Shown: piece after piece, positions 6,658 through 15,054 of the stretch
How the letters are laid out: each line of letters begins with the position of its first letter
Position numbering within the stretch: the first letter of the stretch is position 1
Assembly (NCBI GenBank): GCA_021768185.1
Contig: JAETNP010000004.1
Location: 33,865-97,864, forward strand
Source of the DNA: Oscillospiraceae bacterium
GTDB taxonomy: Bacteria > Bacillota > Clostridia > Oscillospirales > Oscillospiraceae
Reading direction: 5' to 3'
Length of the DNA: 64,000 bases
Made by a program: the position numbers and the translations under genes
Notes under the pieces: model-generated
Databases searched by the model: none
Seen by the model: the letters and a program-made list of their open reading frames with translations, nothing else
Told to the model about the DNA's origin: nothing

Positions 6658-9600
6658 ATGAAAAATTGGAAAAACCTGGGCAGGCGGGGCCTGTCGCTGC
6701 TGGTTTGCCTGATGATGTATCTGAGTATGCTGCCCGGCGTCGCGTATGCGGCTGACGGAGTGAATTATGATTATGTCATGAATCATACCACTAGTTCTAG
6801 CACAGCGCCAGAGGGCAGTAAGTGCCACTGGAAGGATGGTATAGACTATGGTCGCGATAAGGGACCACATCAGGTTTACTTCACAGACATCACACCTCCG
6901 ACTTGTACAACAACTGGAAGTGCGCACAAGCACTGTGCGAACGGTAGTGGCTGTTCAGTTAATAAAGAAACACCGACCATCGCTGCTCTGGGCCATGACT
7001 TCAGTGTGTATCAGGGTACTACCGCAACCTGCGGCCAAGCTGGTAAGGACATTTACAAGTGTACGCGTTGCGATGCTACCGAGGAGCGCAATGCTGCCGC
7101 CACCGGCAACCACACCTACCCCGCCCAATGGACATCTGACGCCAATGGCCACAGCCGGAACTGCACCGTCTGCGGCAACCTGGACCCGGCTTCTGGTAAT
7201 CACAGTCCTGAGACTTACGGCGAGAATGTCACAGCTACCTGCGTGACCCCTGGTAAAACCGCTGGCAGCAAGTGCTCTGTGTGCGGCTATGTTATTACTG
7301 AGCCGGTAACAGGCGAGATTGACGCAAGCAATCATGTGAACACCGAAGAACGGGAAGCGACTTCTGCTACCTGCACTGCTCCCGGCCATGAAGCGGGGAC
7401 ATACTGTAACGATTGTCATCAGTATGTTAGCGGTGGTGCCGAGATTCCGGCCAGCCACGAGCTGACCAAGACCGAGGCCAAGTCCGCCACCTGCACCGTG
7501 CCTGGCAACCATGAGTACTACACCTGCGGCAGATGCAATAAGGTATTCAAGGATGAAGCTGGTACGACTGAAACCACGGCTGAGGCCGAGACCATTGCGG
7601 CTACCAGCCATGACTGGGACGTTGCGTGGACCTGGACGGCTGACCACGCCTCCGCAACCGCAAACTTCACCTGCAAGAATGACCCCACCCACACTGGCAG
7701 TGTGACCGACAGCGCTCCCACCCATACCGGCGGCGGCACCTGCACGGAGTCTGGTACGACTACTTACGCTGCAAAGGTTACCTTTGAGGGCAAAGAGTAC
7801 ACGACTACGGACGAGGTCCAGACCAGTGCCACCGGGCACGAAAAGGATGAGAGCAAGTACCACAAGGCTGAAGCCCCGGATTGTTCTAAGCAGAAGAACG
7901 GTACGGTGGAGTACTGGGAGTGTGCCAATGGCTGCGGTGCAAAACTCGACAGCGAGGGTAGTGTCATTGATGACATTACTGTCAAGTATGCGCACGACTT
8001 TGCAAACTCCGCCAAATATGTGGACATCGGTGATGGACAGCATGTAAAAGCCTGTGCAAATCCGAACTGCACTGCAAAGGATACCGATAATCCGAAGGAG
8101 CACAGCACAAGTACTTGGGATAAGTCTGCTGATACGGTATGTGAGGGTAAAGAGTTCACGCAAACCGGCAAGTGCGACCAGTGCGGTGCGGAGATGACCC
8201 AAACCGCTACCGGTACCGCAGAGCACACTTGGGCAACGACATACACCCCTGACGGTGCGAATGGCCACTATAAGAAGTGCACCCAGTGCGACGCGCAGAC
8301 TGGAACTGAGGTTCACACCTATACGTGGGAAATCGCTAAGGGCAATGAGCCTTCTACCACAACTGAGGGCAAAGCTGTCGGAACGTGTACCGTTTGTGGT
8401 TACAAGACCGAACAGACGCTCCCCAAGCTGAGCGAGGAAGGTGCATGGGTGTACTCCGTCAAGGAGGAGGCAACCTGCATCAAGGAAGGCAAAGCCGAGT
8501 ACAAGCACAAGAACCTTGATGTAATCCAGGAAGTAGTCATTCCTATGACATCCCACACGTACAGCGATCAGTGGAGTAAGGGCGATGGCTATCACTGGCA
8601 TGAGTGCACTGTCTGCCAGAAGGCGGACAATAAAGTTGCCTGTACATTTGGTTCACCGGAAATTATTGTAAAGCCGACTCTGAATGGGCCCGGTACGGTA
8701 CGGCTTACCTGCGGGACTTGTGGGGACACAACAACGGCTCCCATTGCCGCTCTGAGTTCCGACTCTTGGCAAACAGGAGAAGACACTGCTACATGCACTA
8801 CCCCTGGTTCCATAACCTATACCTATAATGGAAACATTTTGGGTAAGCAGATGGAAGCAAGCTTTTCGGTGCAAACCGAGGCTAAGGGCCACGTCATGAC
8901 GCACTACGATGCCGTAGAGGCTACCTGTGTAGCCGCCGGCAACATTGAGTACTGGCACTGCAGCGTCTGCGAGAAGAACTTCCACGACAAGGACGGCCAT
9001 AGTGAGGTAGTGGGTGCTGTAGCGACTACTAATCCGAACAACCACAAGTGGGCAGAGGATTGGACTTACGAGGATGGTGGTTCTGAACACTGGCACAAGT
9101 GCGAGCGTGAGGGGTGCACCGCTGTCAACGACAAGGCAGAGCACAGCTACACCGGCTACACCTGGAACGAGGATGAGCAGAAGTGGGTCGGCCAGTGCGT
9201 GTGTGGTGCTACCGACGAGCAGGCTACCCTTCCCAGCGGCGCTGACCACACTTGTGTAGCGGGCGATACTTGGGGTCATGACGATGACCAGCACTGGCAC
9301 ACCTGCATCGGGTGTGGTAACCCGGTTGATAGCACTAAGGAGTCCCACAGCTACGCCGATTACGAGTGGAATGGTACGCAGTGGGTAGGCAAGTGCGAGT
9401 GCAGTGATACTGACGAGCAGGCTACCCTTCCCAGCAGCGCTGACCACACTTGCGTCGCAGGCAATGCTTGGGGCCATGATGCTGACCAGCACTGGAACAC
9501 CTGCATTGGGTGCGACAAACCGGTTGAGAGCACCAAGGAGCCCCACAGCTACACCGATTACGAGTGGAATGGTACGCAGTGGGTAGGCAAGTGCGAGTGC

Positions 9601-10734
9601 GGTGATACCGACGAGCAGGCTACCCTTCCCAACGGCGCTGACCACACTTGTGTCGCAGGCGAGGCTTGGGCGCTGGACGATGACCAGCACTGGCACACCT
9701 GCATCGGGTGCGGCGAGGCAGTTGAGAGCACTGTGGCCGACCACAGCTACGCCAACTACACCTGGAATGGTACGCAGTGGGTAGGCAAGTGCGAGTGCGA
9801 TGACACCGACGAGCAGGCTACCCTTCCCAGCGGCGCTGCCCACACCCACGCCTACAACGCTTGGGGTCATAATGACGACCAGCACTGGCGTGTTTGCGAG
9901 TGCGGCGCGACCGACACCGCCGCTGCCCACACCTGGGTCAATGGCACCGTGACCAACGGCGTCCGGACCGACACCTGCGAGTGCGGCGCGACCCGTAATG
10001 TAACCGTTCCCACCGAGCCCACCGTCCCGGTGTTCCCCGCTCCTGATCCCGGCGACGGTACCGGAGGCGGTACGGGCACGGGCGGAACCGGCACGGGCGG
10101 CACTGGTACCGGTGATGGCGACATCACGGATATTGCGGATCAGGATGTGCCTTTGGCCGGCATCATCTTTGAGGATGTGACGCCGGGCGACTGGTTCTAT
10201 GACGCGGTGAACTACGTCTACAACCGCGGTCTGATGCAGGGCGTGTCCGATACGCTCTTTGATCCCCACGGTACGCTCACACGTGCCATGGTGGTCACCA
10301 TCCTCTACCGTCTGGAGGGCGAGCCGGAGGCGACTCCCTCCACCTTCCTGGACGTGAAGGCCGATCAGTGGTACACTGACGCCATCGGCTGGGCCGCCGC
10401 CAACGAAGTGGTGGAAGGCTACGACGACGAGCGCTTCGGCCCCATGGACCCTGTGACCCGTGAGCAGCTTGCGGCGATCCTGTACCGCTACGCCCAGTAC
10501 AAGGGCTATGACGTGACGGAAACCGCCGATCTGGCCGCTTATGCGGATGCTTCCAGCATCCATGAGTACGCAGTGGAGGCCATGGGCTGGGCTGTGGCTC
10601 TGGGTGCGCCCACGCCTCTGAGCGAGAGCACGCTCTCCCCCAGGGAGAACGCCACCCGCGCCCAGGTCGCCGAGGCTTTCATGAACTTCTGCGAGAAGTA
10701 CATCCCTCTTGAGACGGAAGGCGAAGCCGAGTAA
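6658..10734 (+). CDS. Giant secreted Cys-rich repeat protein with SLH anchor domains
   Basis: A 1358-residue exported surface protein. The start ATG 6658 has a basic N-terminus and hydrophobic core (LSLLVCLMMYLSMLPGVAYA), with likely signal-peptidase cleavage after AYA near residue 31. Most of the protein is a chain of modules built around ATCxxxG ... YxCxxCG plus His/Trp-rich HWHxC segments, suggesting many small metal- or disulfide-stabilised units. The last of these form a tandem 66-residue repeat. A Pro/Gly/Thr linker (about 1120-1155) leads to three SLH domains (about 1168-1345; FEDVTPGDWFYDAVNYV, FLDVKADQWYTDAIGWAA, then a degenerate third) that would bind secondary cell-wall polymer. 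Two c-di-GMP riboswitch candidates lie in its leader, which fits an adhesin or biofilm role. The exact function is unknown. Confidence 0.88.
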   Translation: MKNWKNLGRRGLSLLVCLMMYLSMLPGVAYAADGVNYDYVMNHTTSSSTAPEGSKCHWKDGIDYGRDKGPHQVYFTDITPPTCTTTGSAHKHCANGSGCSVNKETPTIAALGHDFSVYQGTTATCGQAGKDIYKCTRCDATEERNAAATGNHTYPAQWTSDANGHSRNCTVCGNLDPASGNHSPETYGENVTATCVTPGKTAGSKCSVCGYVITEPVTGEIDASNHVNTEEREATSATCTAPGHEAGTYCNDCHQYVSGGAEIPASHELTKTEAKSATCTVPGNHEYYTCGRCNKVFKDEAGTTETTAEAETIAATSHDWDVAWTWTADHASATANFTCKNDPTHTGSVTDSAPTHTGGGTCTESGTTTYAAKVTFEGKEYTTTDEVQTSATGHEKDESKYHKAEAPDCSKQKNGTVEYWECANGCGAKLDSEGSVIDDITVKYAHDFANSAKYVDIGDGQHVKACANPNCTAKDTDNPKEHSTSTWDKSADTVCEGKEFTQTGKCDQCGAEMTQTATGTAEHTWATTYTPDGANGHYKKCTQCDAQTGTEVHTYTWEIAKGNEPSTTTEGKAVGTCTVCGYKTEQTLPKLSEEGAWVYSVKEEATCIKEGKAEYKHKNLDVIQEVVIPMTSHTYSDQWSKGDGYHWHECTVCQKADNKVACTFGSPEIIVKPTLNGPGTVRLTCGTCGDTTTAPIAALSSDSWQTGEDTATCTTPGSITYTYNGNILGKQMEASFSVQTEAKGHVMTHYDAVEATCVAAGNIEYWHCSVCEKNFHDKDGHSEVVGAVATTNPNNHKWAEDWTYEDGGSEHWHKCEREGCTAVNDKAEHSYTGYTWNEDEQKWVGQCVCGATDEQATLPSGADHTCVAGDTWGHDDDQHWHTCIGCGNPVDSTKESHSYADYEWNGTQWVGKCECSDTDEQATLPSSADHTCVAGNAWGHDADQHWNTCIGCDKPVESTKEPHSYTDYEWNGTQWVGKCECGDTDEQATLPNGADHTCVAGEAWALDDDQHWHTCIGCGEAVESTVADHSYANYTWNGTQWVGKCECDDTDEQATLPSGAAHTHAYNAWGHNDDQHWRVCECGATDTAAAHTWVNGTVTNGVRTDTCECGATRNVTVPTEPTVPVFPAPDPGDGTGGGTGTGGTGTGGTGTGDGDITDIADQDVPLAGIIFEDVTPGDWFYDAVNYVYNRGLMQGVSDTLFDPHGTLTRAMVVTILYRLEGEPEATPSTFLDVKADQWYTDAIGWAAANEVVEGYDDERFGPMDPVTREQLAAILYRYAQYKGYDVTETADLAAYADASSIHEYAVEAMGWAVALGAPTPLSESTLSPRENATRAQVAEAFMNFCEKYIPLETEGEAE
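9244..9837 (+). repeat. Tandem 198-bp (66-residue) repeats in the surface protein
   Basis: Three consecutive units begin at 9244, 9442 and 9640, each exactly 198 bases, opening with the codons for DHTCVAG and ending with DEQATLP. A diverged partial copy precedes them (from about 9140) and another follows (from 9838). The high nucleotide similarity suggests recent duplication and possible copy-number variation. Confidence 0.85.
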
Positions 10735-10744
10735 TATAAGTCAT

Positions 10745-10782
10745 GTTTTGCGGTTGCCGCCGCTTGCGGCGGCGAGCAAAAC
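10745..10782 (+). terminator. First hairpin after the surface-protein gene
   Basis: GTTTTGC and GCCGCCGC pair with GCGGCGGC and GCAAAAC, 10 bases after the stop codon. A two-part stem with small internal loops. Confidence 0.55.
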
Positions 10783-10797
10783 GGCTTAAATCAAATG

Positions 10798-10830
10798 TAT
10801 TATTTCCGAATTTAAAATTCGGAAATAATA
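10798..10830. repeat. 33-bp near-perfect palindrome
   Basis: Two 16-base arms (10798-10813 and 10815-10830) are exact inverted copies around a single central A. It is AT-rich with no associated gene, so a protein-binding site or cruciform are possible. It is the middle of three inverted repeats in 135 bases. Confidence 0.8.
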
Positions 10831-10849
10831 TCCCCGCAAGCATAACCAA

Positions 10850-10877
10850 GGCCCCGGAGGCATACGCCTCCGGGGCC
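10850..10877. terminator. GC-rich bidirectional terminator
   Basis: GGCCCCGGAGGC / GCCTCCGGGGCC with a 4-base loop, followed by GATTTTGTC on the plus strand. It separates the surface-protein gene from the convergent kinase gene. The rest of 10735-11037 shows no gene. Confidence 0.65.
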
Positions 10878-11037
10878 GATTTTGTCTCCCGCCTGAAATT
10901 TTTTCTTCCCGGGTTGCCCATTTCACGGCAATAATCGCGCCGATACGGCTTAATGTATAAAGAGGTGAGGCGGTGCGCTGCATTTGCAGGCCCTGACTGC
11001 ATCCGGGCCTTTCCGTGTGTACTTTTCCGGCACGCCT

Positions 11038-12318
11038 TCAAGCGTCAAGGGCTGAAACGTTCAGCAGCACGCTCAAAGAAAACTTCCGTCCTGTTTTCTC
11101 CGTCAGCACCGCCCCATGATATTTTTCCGCCACCGCTTTGATGTTGGAAAGCCCGGTCCCTGCCGGCGGCAGGGGCTGCTCCGAGCAGGTGTTCTCAAAG
11201 AGCAGCATGTAAAAATCCCCCTGCCGCTTCCCGCTGATCCGGATGGTCCGGTCTCTGCCGCCGGAGCGGCAGGCGGTGATGGCGTTGTCCAGGGCGTTGG
11301 CAAAAATGACGCATAGATCAAAATCGTCGATCCCGCAGGGCTTGGGCAGGAGCAGAGACACCTCCGCCGCAATGTCCTTTGCCAGTCCCAGCTTTTCCCC
11401 CAGCAGGATATCCGCCACCGGGCTGCCGGTCTGGTAGGGAAAGGACAGCGCTTCCGCAGCGGCCTCCAGCTTTTTCAGGTAGGCCCGGCCCTCGTCCGTC
11501 TTTCCGCTGCTGAGCAGGCCGTCCAGAACGGACAGATGATTTTTGATGTCGTGGCGGAAGGCTTTCGTCTGCTCGCAGCGTAGCTGCGCCTCTGCGACGT
11601 AGACCTTTTGCGCCTGTACCGCCTGCGTCAGGGACTGCAGCGACGTCTGCGCCTGAAAGCCCTGACGGAGACGGCGGTAGGCGTACAGGGTGCAGAGCAG
11701 CGCCGCCAGTCCCATGACCTGCAGGAGCAGGAGCGTACTGTGTTTTCCAACCTCCTCCGGAGAGGCGGAGGACACAGAGAAGCTATAGGCGGTGTGAAGG
11801 ATATACAGCTCCGCGGCAAAGGAAAACAGACCGGGGAGCAGCAGCACGCCAATGCAGGGCGTTTGGCTGTCCTCCGTCCAGTGCAGGAGCCTCCCCACGG
11901 CGTGATAACAACTGGCGCACAGTGCGAAGAAGAGGACCTGCGCCGCCAAAAGCAGCAGGTACAGCAATGGAGCGCCGACGAACCGGGGAAAGAGAACCGC
12001 CTCCACGGAATTGACGATGCCGAAGCAAAGCTGAGAAATATAGAAAGCCAGTACGGCGGCCAGCCAGGAGACAGGCTGCTGATTTCCCAGCCAGAAGCGG
12101 CTTGCGGCGCAGAGCGCAAGCACGCCCGCACCGATCGGGAGTATCCCATCAACATCGAGCCTGACCGAGACGAACTGAATGGCGCAGAGGAGAAGGAGGT
12201 AGGCAGCAAAGTGCCATATCCTCTGCCTTTTTCCGGTAAGGCGGCCGATAAAAAGGATGTGCATCACAGACTGACCCGCCAGGCAGAACCCATCCAGGCA
12301 TACGCTGAAATACTCCAT
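11038..12318 (-). CDS. GHKL (AgrC-like) sensor histidine kinase
   Basis: A 426-residue membrane kinase of the AgrC / peptide-sensing HPK10 type. The N-terminal 210 residues contain roughly six to seven hydrophobic segments. The cytoplasmic part has a coiled-coil linker, the phosphoacceptor His256 in FRHDIKNHLSVLDG, an N-box (FANALDNAITAC) and a G-box (GTGLSNIKAVAEKYHG). The start ATG 12318 follows the LytTR regulator by one base, with GGAGG upstream, so the two are co-translated. No agrB- or agrD-like peptide gene is adjacent, so the signal is unknown. Its partner is surely the LytTR regulator. Confidence 0.9.
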   Translation of the reverse strand: MEYFSVCLDGFCLAGQSVMHILFIGRLTGKRQRIWHFAAYLLLLCAIQFVSVRLDVDGILPIGAGVLALCAASRFWLGNQQPVSWLAAVLAFYISQLCFGIVNSVEAVLFPRFVGAPLLYLLLLAAQVLFFALCASCYHAVGRLLHWTEDSQTPCIGVLLLPGLFSFAAELYILHTAYSFSVSSASPEEVGKHSTLLLLQVMGLAALLCTLYAYRRLRQGFQAQTSLQSLTQAVQAQKVYVAEAQLRCEQTKAFRHDIKNHLSVLDGLLSSGKTDEGRAYLKKLEAAAEALSFPYQTGSPVADILLGEKLGLAKDIAAEVSLLLPKPCGIDDFDLCVIFANALDNAITACRSGGRDRTIRISGKRQGDFYMLLFENTCSEQPLPPAGTGLSNIKAVAEKYHGAVLTEKTGRKFSLSVLLNVSALDA

Positions 12319-12319
12319 G

Positions 12320-13033
12320 TCAGGCGTCTCCCTCCTTCATATGGCGCAGAAGGGCCTGCGTCAGCTCCCGTTCCCGCAGCCGGGAGACGGGGATGGCCTC
12401 TCCCCGGGGCAGCATGACCTGTCCCGTCTGGCATCCGCGAACGCAGTCGAGGTTGACCAGATAGCTCCGGTGGCATTTGAAAAAGCGCCCGTCCACACGG
12501 CGCTCCAGGTTCTCCAGCCTGTCATAGAAATCCGTCGTTGTTCCGTCGTTTTTGTGAATGTAGATCTTGCGTCCCAGCACCTCGCAGTACACGATGTCAG
12601 AGAAGGGGACGACCTCGCAGCCGGTCCCCCGCTGAATGACGATGCCTTTTGCGCCTCTCTTTGCCAGCGACCGGAGCACCCGGCCCATGGTCCGATCAAA
12701 GCAGGCTTTATTCAGGGGCTTGAGCAGATAGTCGTAAGCCTCCGTCTGAAAGGCGTCAAACACGCGCTCTTTCAGAACCGTTACAAAGATCAGCAGACTG
12801 TTCTCTCCCCGCTGGCGCAGCAATTGGGCGGTTTCCATTCCGTCCGGCTGTTCCATCCGGATATCCAGGAAGATCACATCAAAGCTGCCGCCGCTCTCCA
12901 GCAGGGCGCGTCCGCTGGGAAAGCGGCTGACGGAGCAGCCGGCGCGTGAACTGGACGTCATATAGTCTGTGATTTGGTCCGCGAGCTCCCGGAGCATCAG
13001 CGGTTCGTCATCGCAGACCGCGAATTTTATCAT
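12320..13033 (-). CDS. LytTR-family response regulator
   Basis: A 237-residue regulator with an N-terminal receiver domain (acidic pair in VCDDE, phosphoacceptor Asp57 in VIFLDIRM, Lys in LLKPLNK) and a C-terminal LytTR DNA-binding domain (about 130-237, with GRKIYIHKNDG and FFKCHRSYLVNLD). The start is ATG 13033 (MIKFAVCDDE); upstream in-frame codons lack family similarity. The ribosome site is a modest AAAGGTG. It is the first gene of a two-gene operon with the GHKL kinase. Phased direct repeats just upstream of its promoter suggest autoactivation. Confidence 0.92.
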   Translation of the reverse strand: MIKFAVCDDEPLMLRELADQITDYMTSSSRAGCSVSRFPSGRALLESGGSFDVIFLDIRMEQPDGMETAQLLRQRGENSLLIFVTVLKERVFDAFQTEAYDYLLKPLNKACFDRTMGRVLRSLAKRGAKGIVIQRGTGCEVVPFSDIVYCEVLGRKIYIHKNDGTTTDFYDRLENLERRVDGRFFKCHRSYLVNLDCVRGCQTGQVMLPRGEAIPVSRLRERELTQALLRHMKEGDA

Positions 13034-13051
13034 AGTTATCACCTTTTGATC

Positions 13052-13080
13052 AGAGTACCAGACGCGGGGCATACCGGCAA
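13052..13080 (-). promoter_or_regulatory. Promoter of the LytTR/GHKL operon
   Basis: Minus strand TTGCCG (13080-13075), 17-bp spacer, TACTCT (13057-13052), about 20 bases before the ATG at 13033. Both hexamers are imperfect, as expected for an activator-dependent promoter. Confidence 0.5.
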
Positions 13081-13087
13081 TCCCATT

Positions 13088-13119
13088 GTCATGAAATGCC
13101 GCAAATCCGTCATGAAATG
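13088..13119 (-). promoter_or_regulatory. 21-bp-phased direct repeat, probable LytTR binding site
   Basis: CATTTCATGAC occurs twice (13088-13098 and 13109-13119 on the minus strand), exactly 21 bp apart, ending 8 bases upstream of the -35 box. LytTR regulators such as AgrA bind short direct repeats phased by about two helical turns. Confidence 0.6.
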
Positions 13120-13175
13120 ATATCTGCCGGTCAGACGGCGTCCAGCGGGCGCCTCTATAGTCGAACCGGCGAAGA

Positions 13176-13209
13176 AGCGGGCTTCCCCCGTTACATGGGG
13201 AAGCCCGCT
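13176..13209 (-). terminator. Terminator-like hairpin after tyrS
   Basis: AGCGGGCTTCCCC pairs with GGGGAAGCCCGCT around an 8-base loop, in the gap between tyrS and the LytTR regulator. It is GC-rich, with only a weak T tract on the minus strand. Confidence 0.6.
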
Positions 13210-13264
13210 GACATCGCTTCGGAAGGGCCTGCTGAACAGAAAACGCCTGCGATTTTTCAAAGTA

Positions 13265-14491
13265 TCAGTTCATTACCGCCCGGTGGAAGACCTTCTTTCC
13301 CTTCTTGATGATAACGCCGTCCCCCAGGAACAGCTCGCAGCCGTACTTCTGGTCGATGTCCGTCACCTTCTGGTCATTGACGGAAACGCCGCCCTGCTGC
13401 ACCAGCCGCCGGGCCTCCCCCTTGGAGGGCGCCAGGCCGCAGGCCACCAGCAGATTCATAATGCCGATCTCGCCGTCGCCGAAGTTGTCGATGGTCAGTT
13501 CCGTGGTGGGCATATCGGCGTTGTTCCCGCCGCCGCCGAAGAGGGCTCTGGCGGCGTTCTGGGCCTTGTCGGCCTCCTCCTTGCCGTGGACCATGTTGGT
13601 AAGCTCCCAGGCCAGGATCTCCTTGGCCTGGTTGAGCTGGCTGCCGGTCCAATTGTCCATCTCGTCGATCTGCTCCAGGGGCAGGAAGGTGAGCCAGCGG
13701 ATGCACTTCATCACGTCCGCGTCCTCCACGTTCCGCCAGTACTGGTAGAAGTCGTAGGGGCTGGTCTTGTTGGGGTCCAGCCACACGGCGTTGCCGGCGG
13801 TCTTGCCCATTTTGTTGCCGTTGGAGTCGGTGAGCAGGTTGATGGTCATGCAGTGGGCGTCCTTGCCCAGCTTCCGGCGGATGAGCTCGGTGCCGCCCAG
13901 CATGTTGCTCCACTGGTCGTTGCCGCCGAACTGCATATTGCAGCCGTGGGTCTGGAAGAGGTGGTAGAAGTCGTAGGACTGCATGATCATGTAGTTGAAC
14001 TCCAGGAAGCTGAGGCCCTTCTCCATGCGCTGCTTGTAGCACTCCGCCCGGAGCATGTTGTTTACGGAGAAGCAGGCCCCCACCTCCCGCAGAAGCTCCA
14101 CATAGTTGAGCCCCAGCAGCCAGTCGGCGTTGTTGACCATCTGGGCCTTGCCCTCGCCGAATTCGATGAACCGCTCCATCTGGTGCTTGAAGCACTGTGC
14201 GTTGTGGTCGATGTCCTCCCGGGTGAGCATTTTCCGCATGTCGGTGCGGCCGGAGGGGTCGCCGATCATGGTGGTGCCGCCGCCGATGAGGGCGATGGGC
14301 TTGTTGCCCGCCTGCTGCAGGCGCTTCATGAAGGTCAGGGCCACGAAGTGGCCCGCCGTCAGGCTGTCGGCAGTGCAGTCAAAGCCGATGTAGAAGGTGG
14401 CCTTGCCTGCGTTGATCATCTCACGGATTTCATCCTCGTTGGTGACCTGGGCGATGAGCCCCCGGGCCGCCAGTTCTTCGTATAACTGCAT
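13265..14491 (-). CDS. tyrS: Tyrosine--tRNA ligase
   Basis: Class I tyrosyl-tRNA synthetase, 408 residues. The HIGH-type motif is AGHFV at about 46-50, the KMSKS-type motif is GNKMGKTAGN near residue 226, and tyrosine-binding motifs such as YIGFDCTADSL and MQSYDF are present. The C-terminal S4 RNA-binding domain covers about 345-405 (EARRLVQQGGVSVND). The start is ATG 14491, behind a modest GGAG-like site. It is the third gene of a T-box-controlled operon whose leader carries a UAC specifier, so transcription should rise when tRNA-Tyr is uncharged. Confidence 0.97.
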   Translation of the reverse strand: MQLYEELAARGLIAQVTNEDEIREMINAGKATFYIGFDCTADSLTAGHFVALTFMKRLQQAGNKPIALIGGGTTMIGDPSGRTDMRKMLTREDIDHNAQCFKHQMERFIEFGEGKAQMVNNADWLLGLNYVELLREVGACFSVNNMLRAECYKQRMEKGLSFLEFNYMIMQSYDFYHLFQTHGCNMQFGGNDQWSNMLGGTELIRRKLGKDAHCMTINLLTDSNGNKMGKTAGNAVWLDPNKTSPYDFYQYWRNVEDADVMKCIRWLTFLPLEQIDEMDNWTGSQLNQAKEILAWELTNMVHGKEEADKAQNAARALFGGGGNNADMPTTELTIDNFGDGEIGIMNLLVACGLAPSKGEARRLVQQGGVSVNDQKVTDIDQKYGCELFLGDGVIIKKGKKVFHRAVMN

Positions 14492-14526
14492 GGTATCTAC
14501 TCCTTTTCATGTTATTCAGTCAAATT

Positions 14527-15054
14527 TTATAACAGTTTTTCATACAGCCGGAACCAGTCCAGGCCGATGTCCTCCAGCCCCAGGCTCACAGTGCCTGCAT
14601 ACCGGAAGCCGGCGGACTCATACAGCCGCCTCGCCGGGAGGTTCTTCTCGTATACGTCCAGCCGCAGCGCCTTGACGCCCCGCTCCGCGGCATACCGGGC
14701 CGCGAACACCAGCATGGCCCGTCCCACGCCCCGTCCCCGCCGCTTTGGATGCACGGTGAACGTGTAGACGGTCAGAACGTCCCGCTCCTCCAGCTCCGCC
14801 TGCCAGTTTGCCCCGGCATAGGCGGCCTCCTGCCTGGGACTCAGGATGAAGGAACCCGCCGCCTCGCCGTCTTCCTCCGCGAGGAAGAGCGTGCCCTCCC
14901 GTATCCCCGTCTCCGCGTCCTGCCGGGCCGGGTAGACGTCCCGCTTCCAGCCGGTGTAATTGACTGTGGCCGCCATATGATCGCAGACCTCGCCGTAAAG
15001 GTTTTCCAATGCGTCCAGGTCCTCCGGCATTCCCCGCCGAACGATAAGGCTCAT
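14527..15054 (-). CDS. GNAT-family N-acetyltransferase
   Basis: A 175-residue acetyltransferase of the GNAT fold. The acetyl-CoA binding motif A is VYTFTVHPKRRGRGVGRAMLVFA (Q/RxxGxG/A type, about 105-127), followed by the characteristic C-terminal NLPARRLYESAGFRYAG segment. The substrate is unknown. The start ATG 15054 has GGGAGG 6 bases upstream and overlaps the end of the methyltransferase gene by 4 bases (ATGA), indicating translational coupling. It sits between that gene and tyrS under one T-box. Confidence 0.88.
   Translation of the reverse strand: MSLIVRRGMPEDLDALENLYGEVCDHMAATVNYTGWKRDVYPARQDAETGIREGTLFLAEEDGEAAGSFILSPRQEAAYAGANWQAELEERDVLTVYTFTVHPKRRGRGVGRAMLVFAARYAAERGVKALRLDVYEKNLPARRLYESAGFRYAGTVSLGLEDIGLDWFRLYEKLL

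Noticed and set aside
9244..9837. CRISPR-like periodic repeat
   Set aside because: The 198-bp units are in frame within a protein gene with no spacer structure; no cas genes are present.
6955..10563. Two long minus-strand open frames opposite the surface-protein gene
   Set aside because: They mirror the repetitive coding sequence (repeating hydrophobic strings); no start signals or family match. Antisense artefacts.
10735..13264. AgrB/AgrD-type peptide genes near the GHKL/LytTR pair
   Set aside because: No small Cys-containing precursor or AgrB-like membrane protein is encoded on either side.
13283..14485. Plus-strand open frame across tyrS
   Set aside because: Antisense shadow of a clear tRNA synthetase gene.
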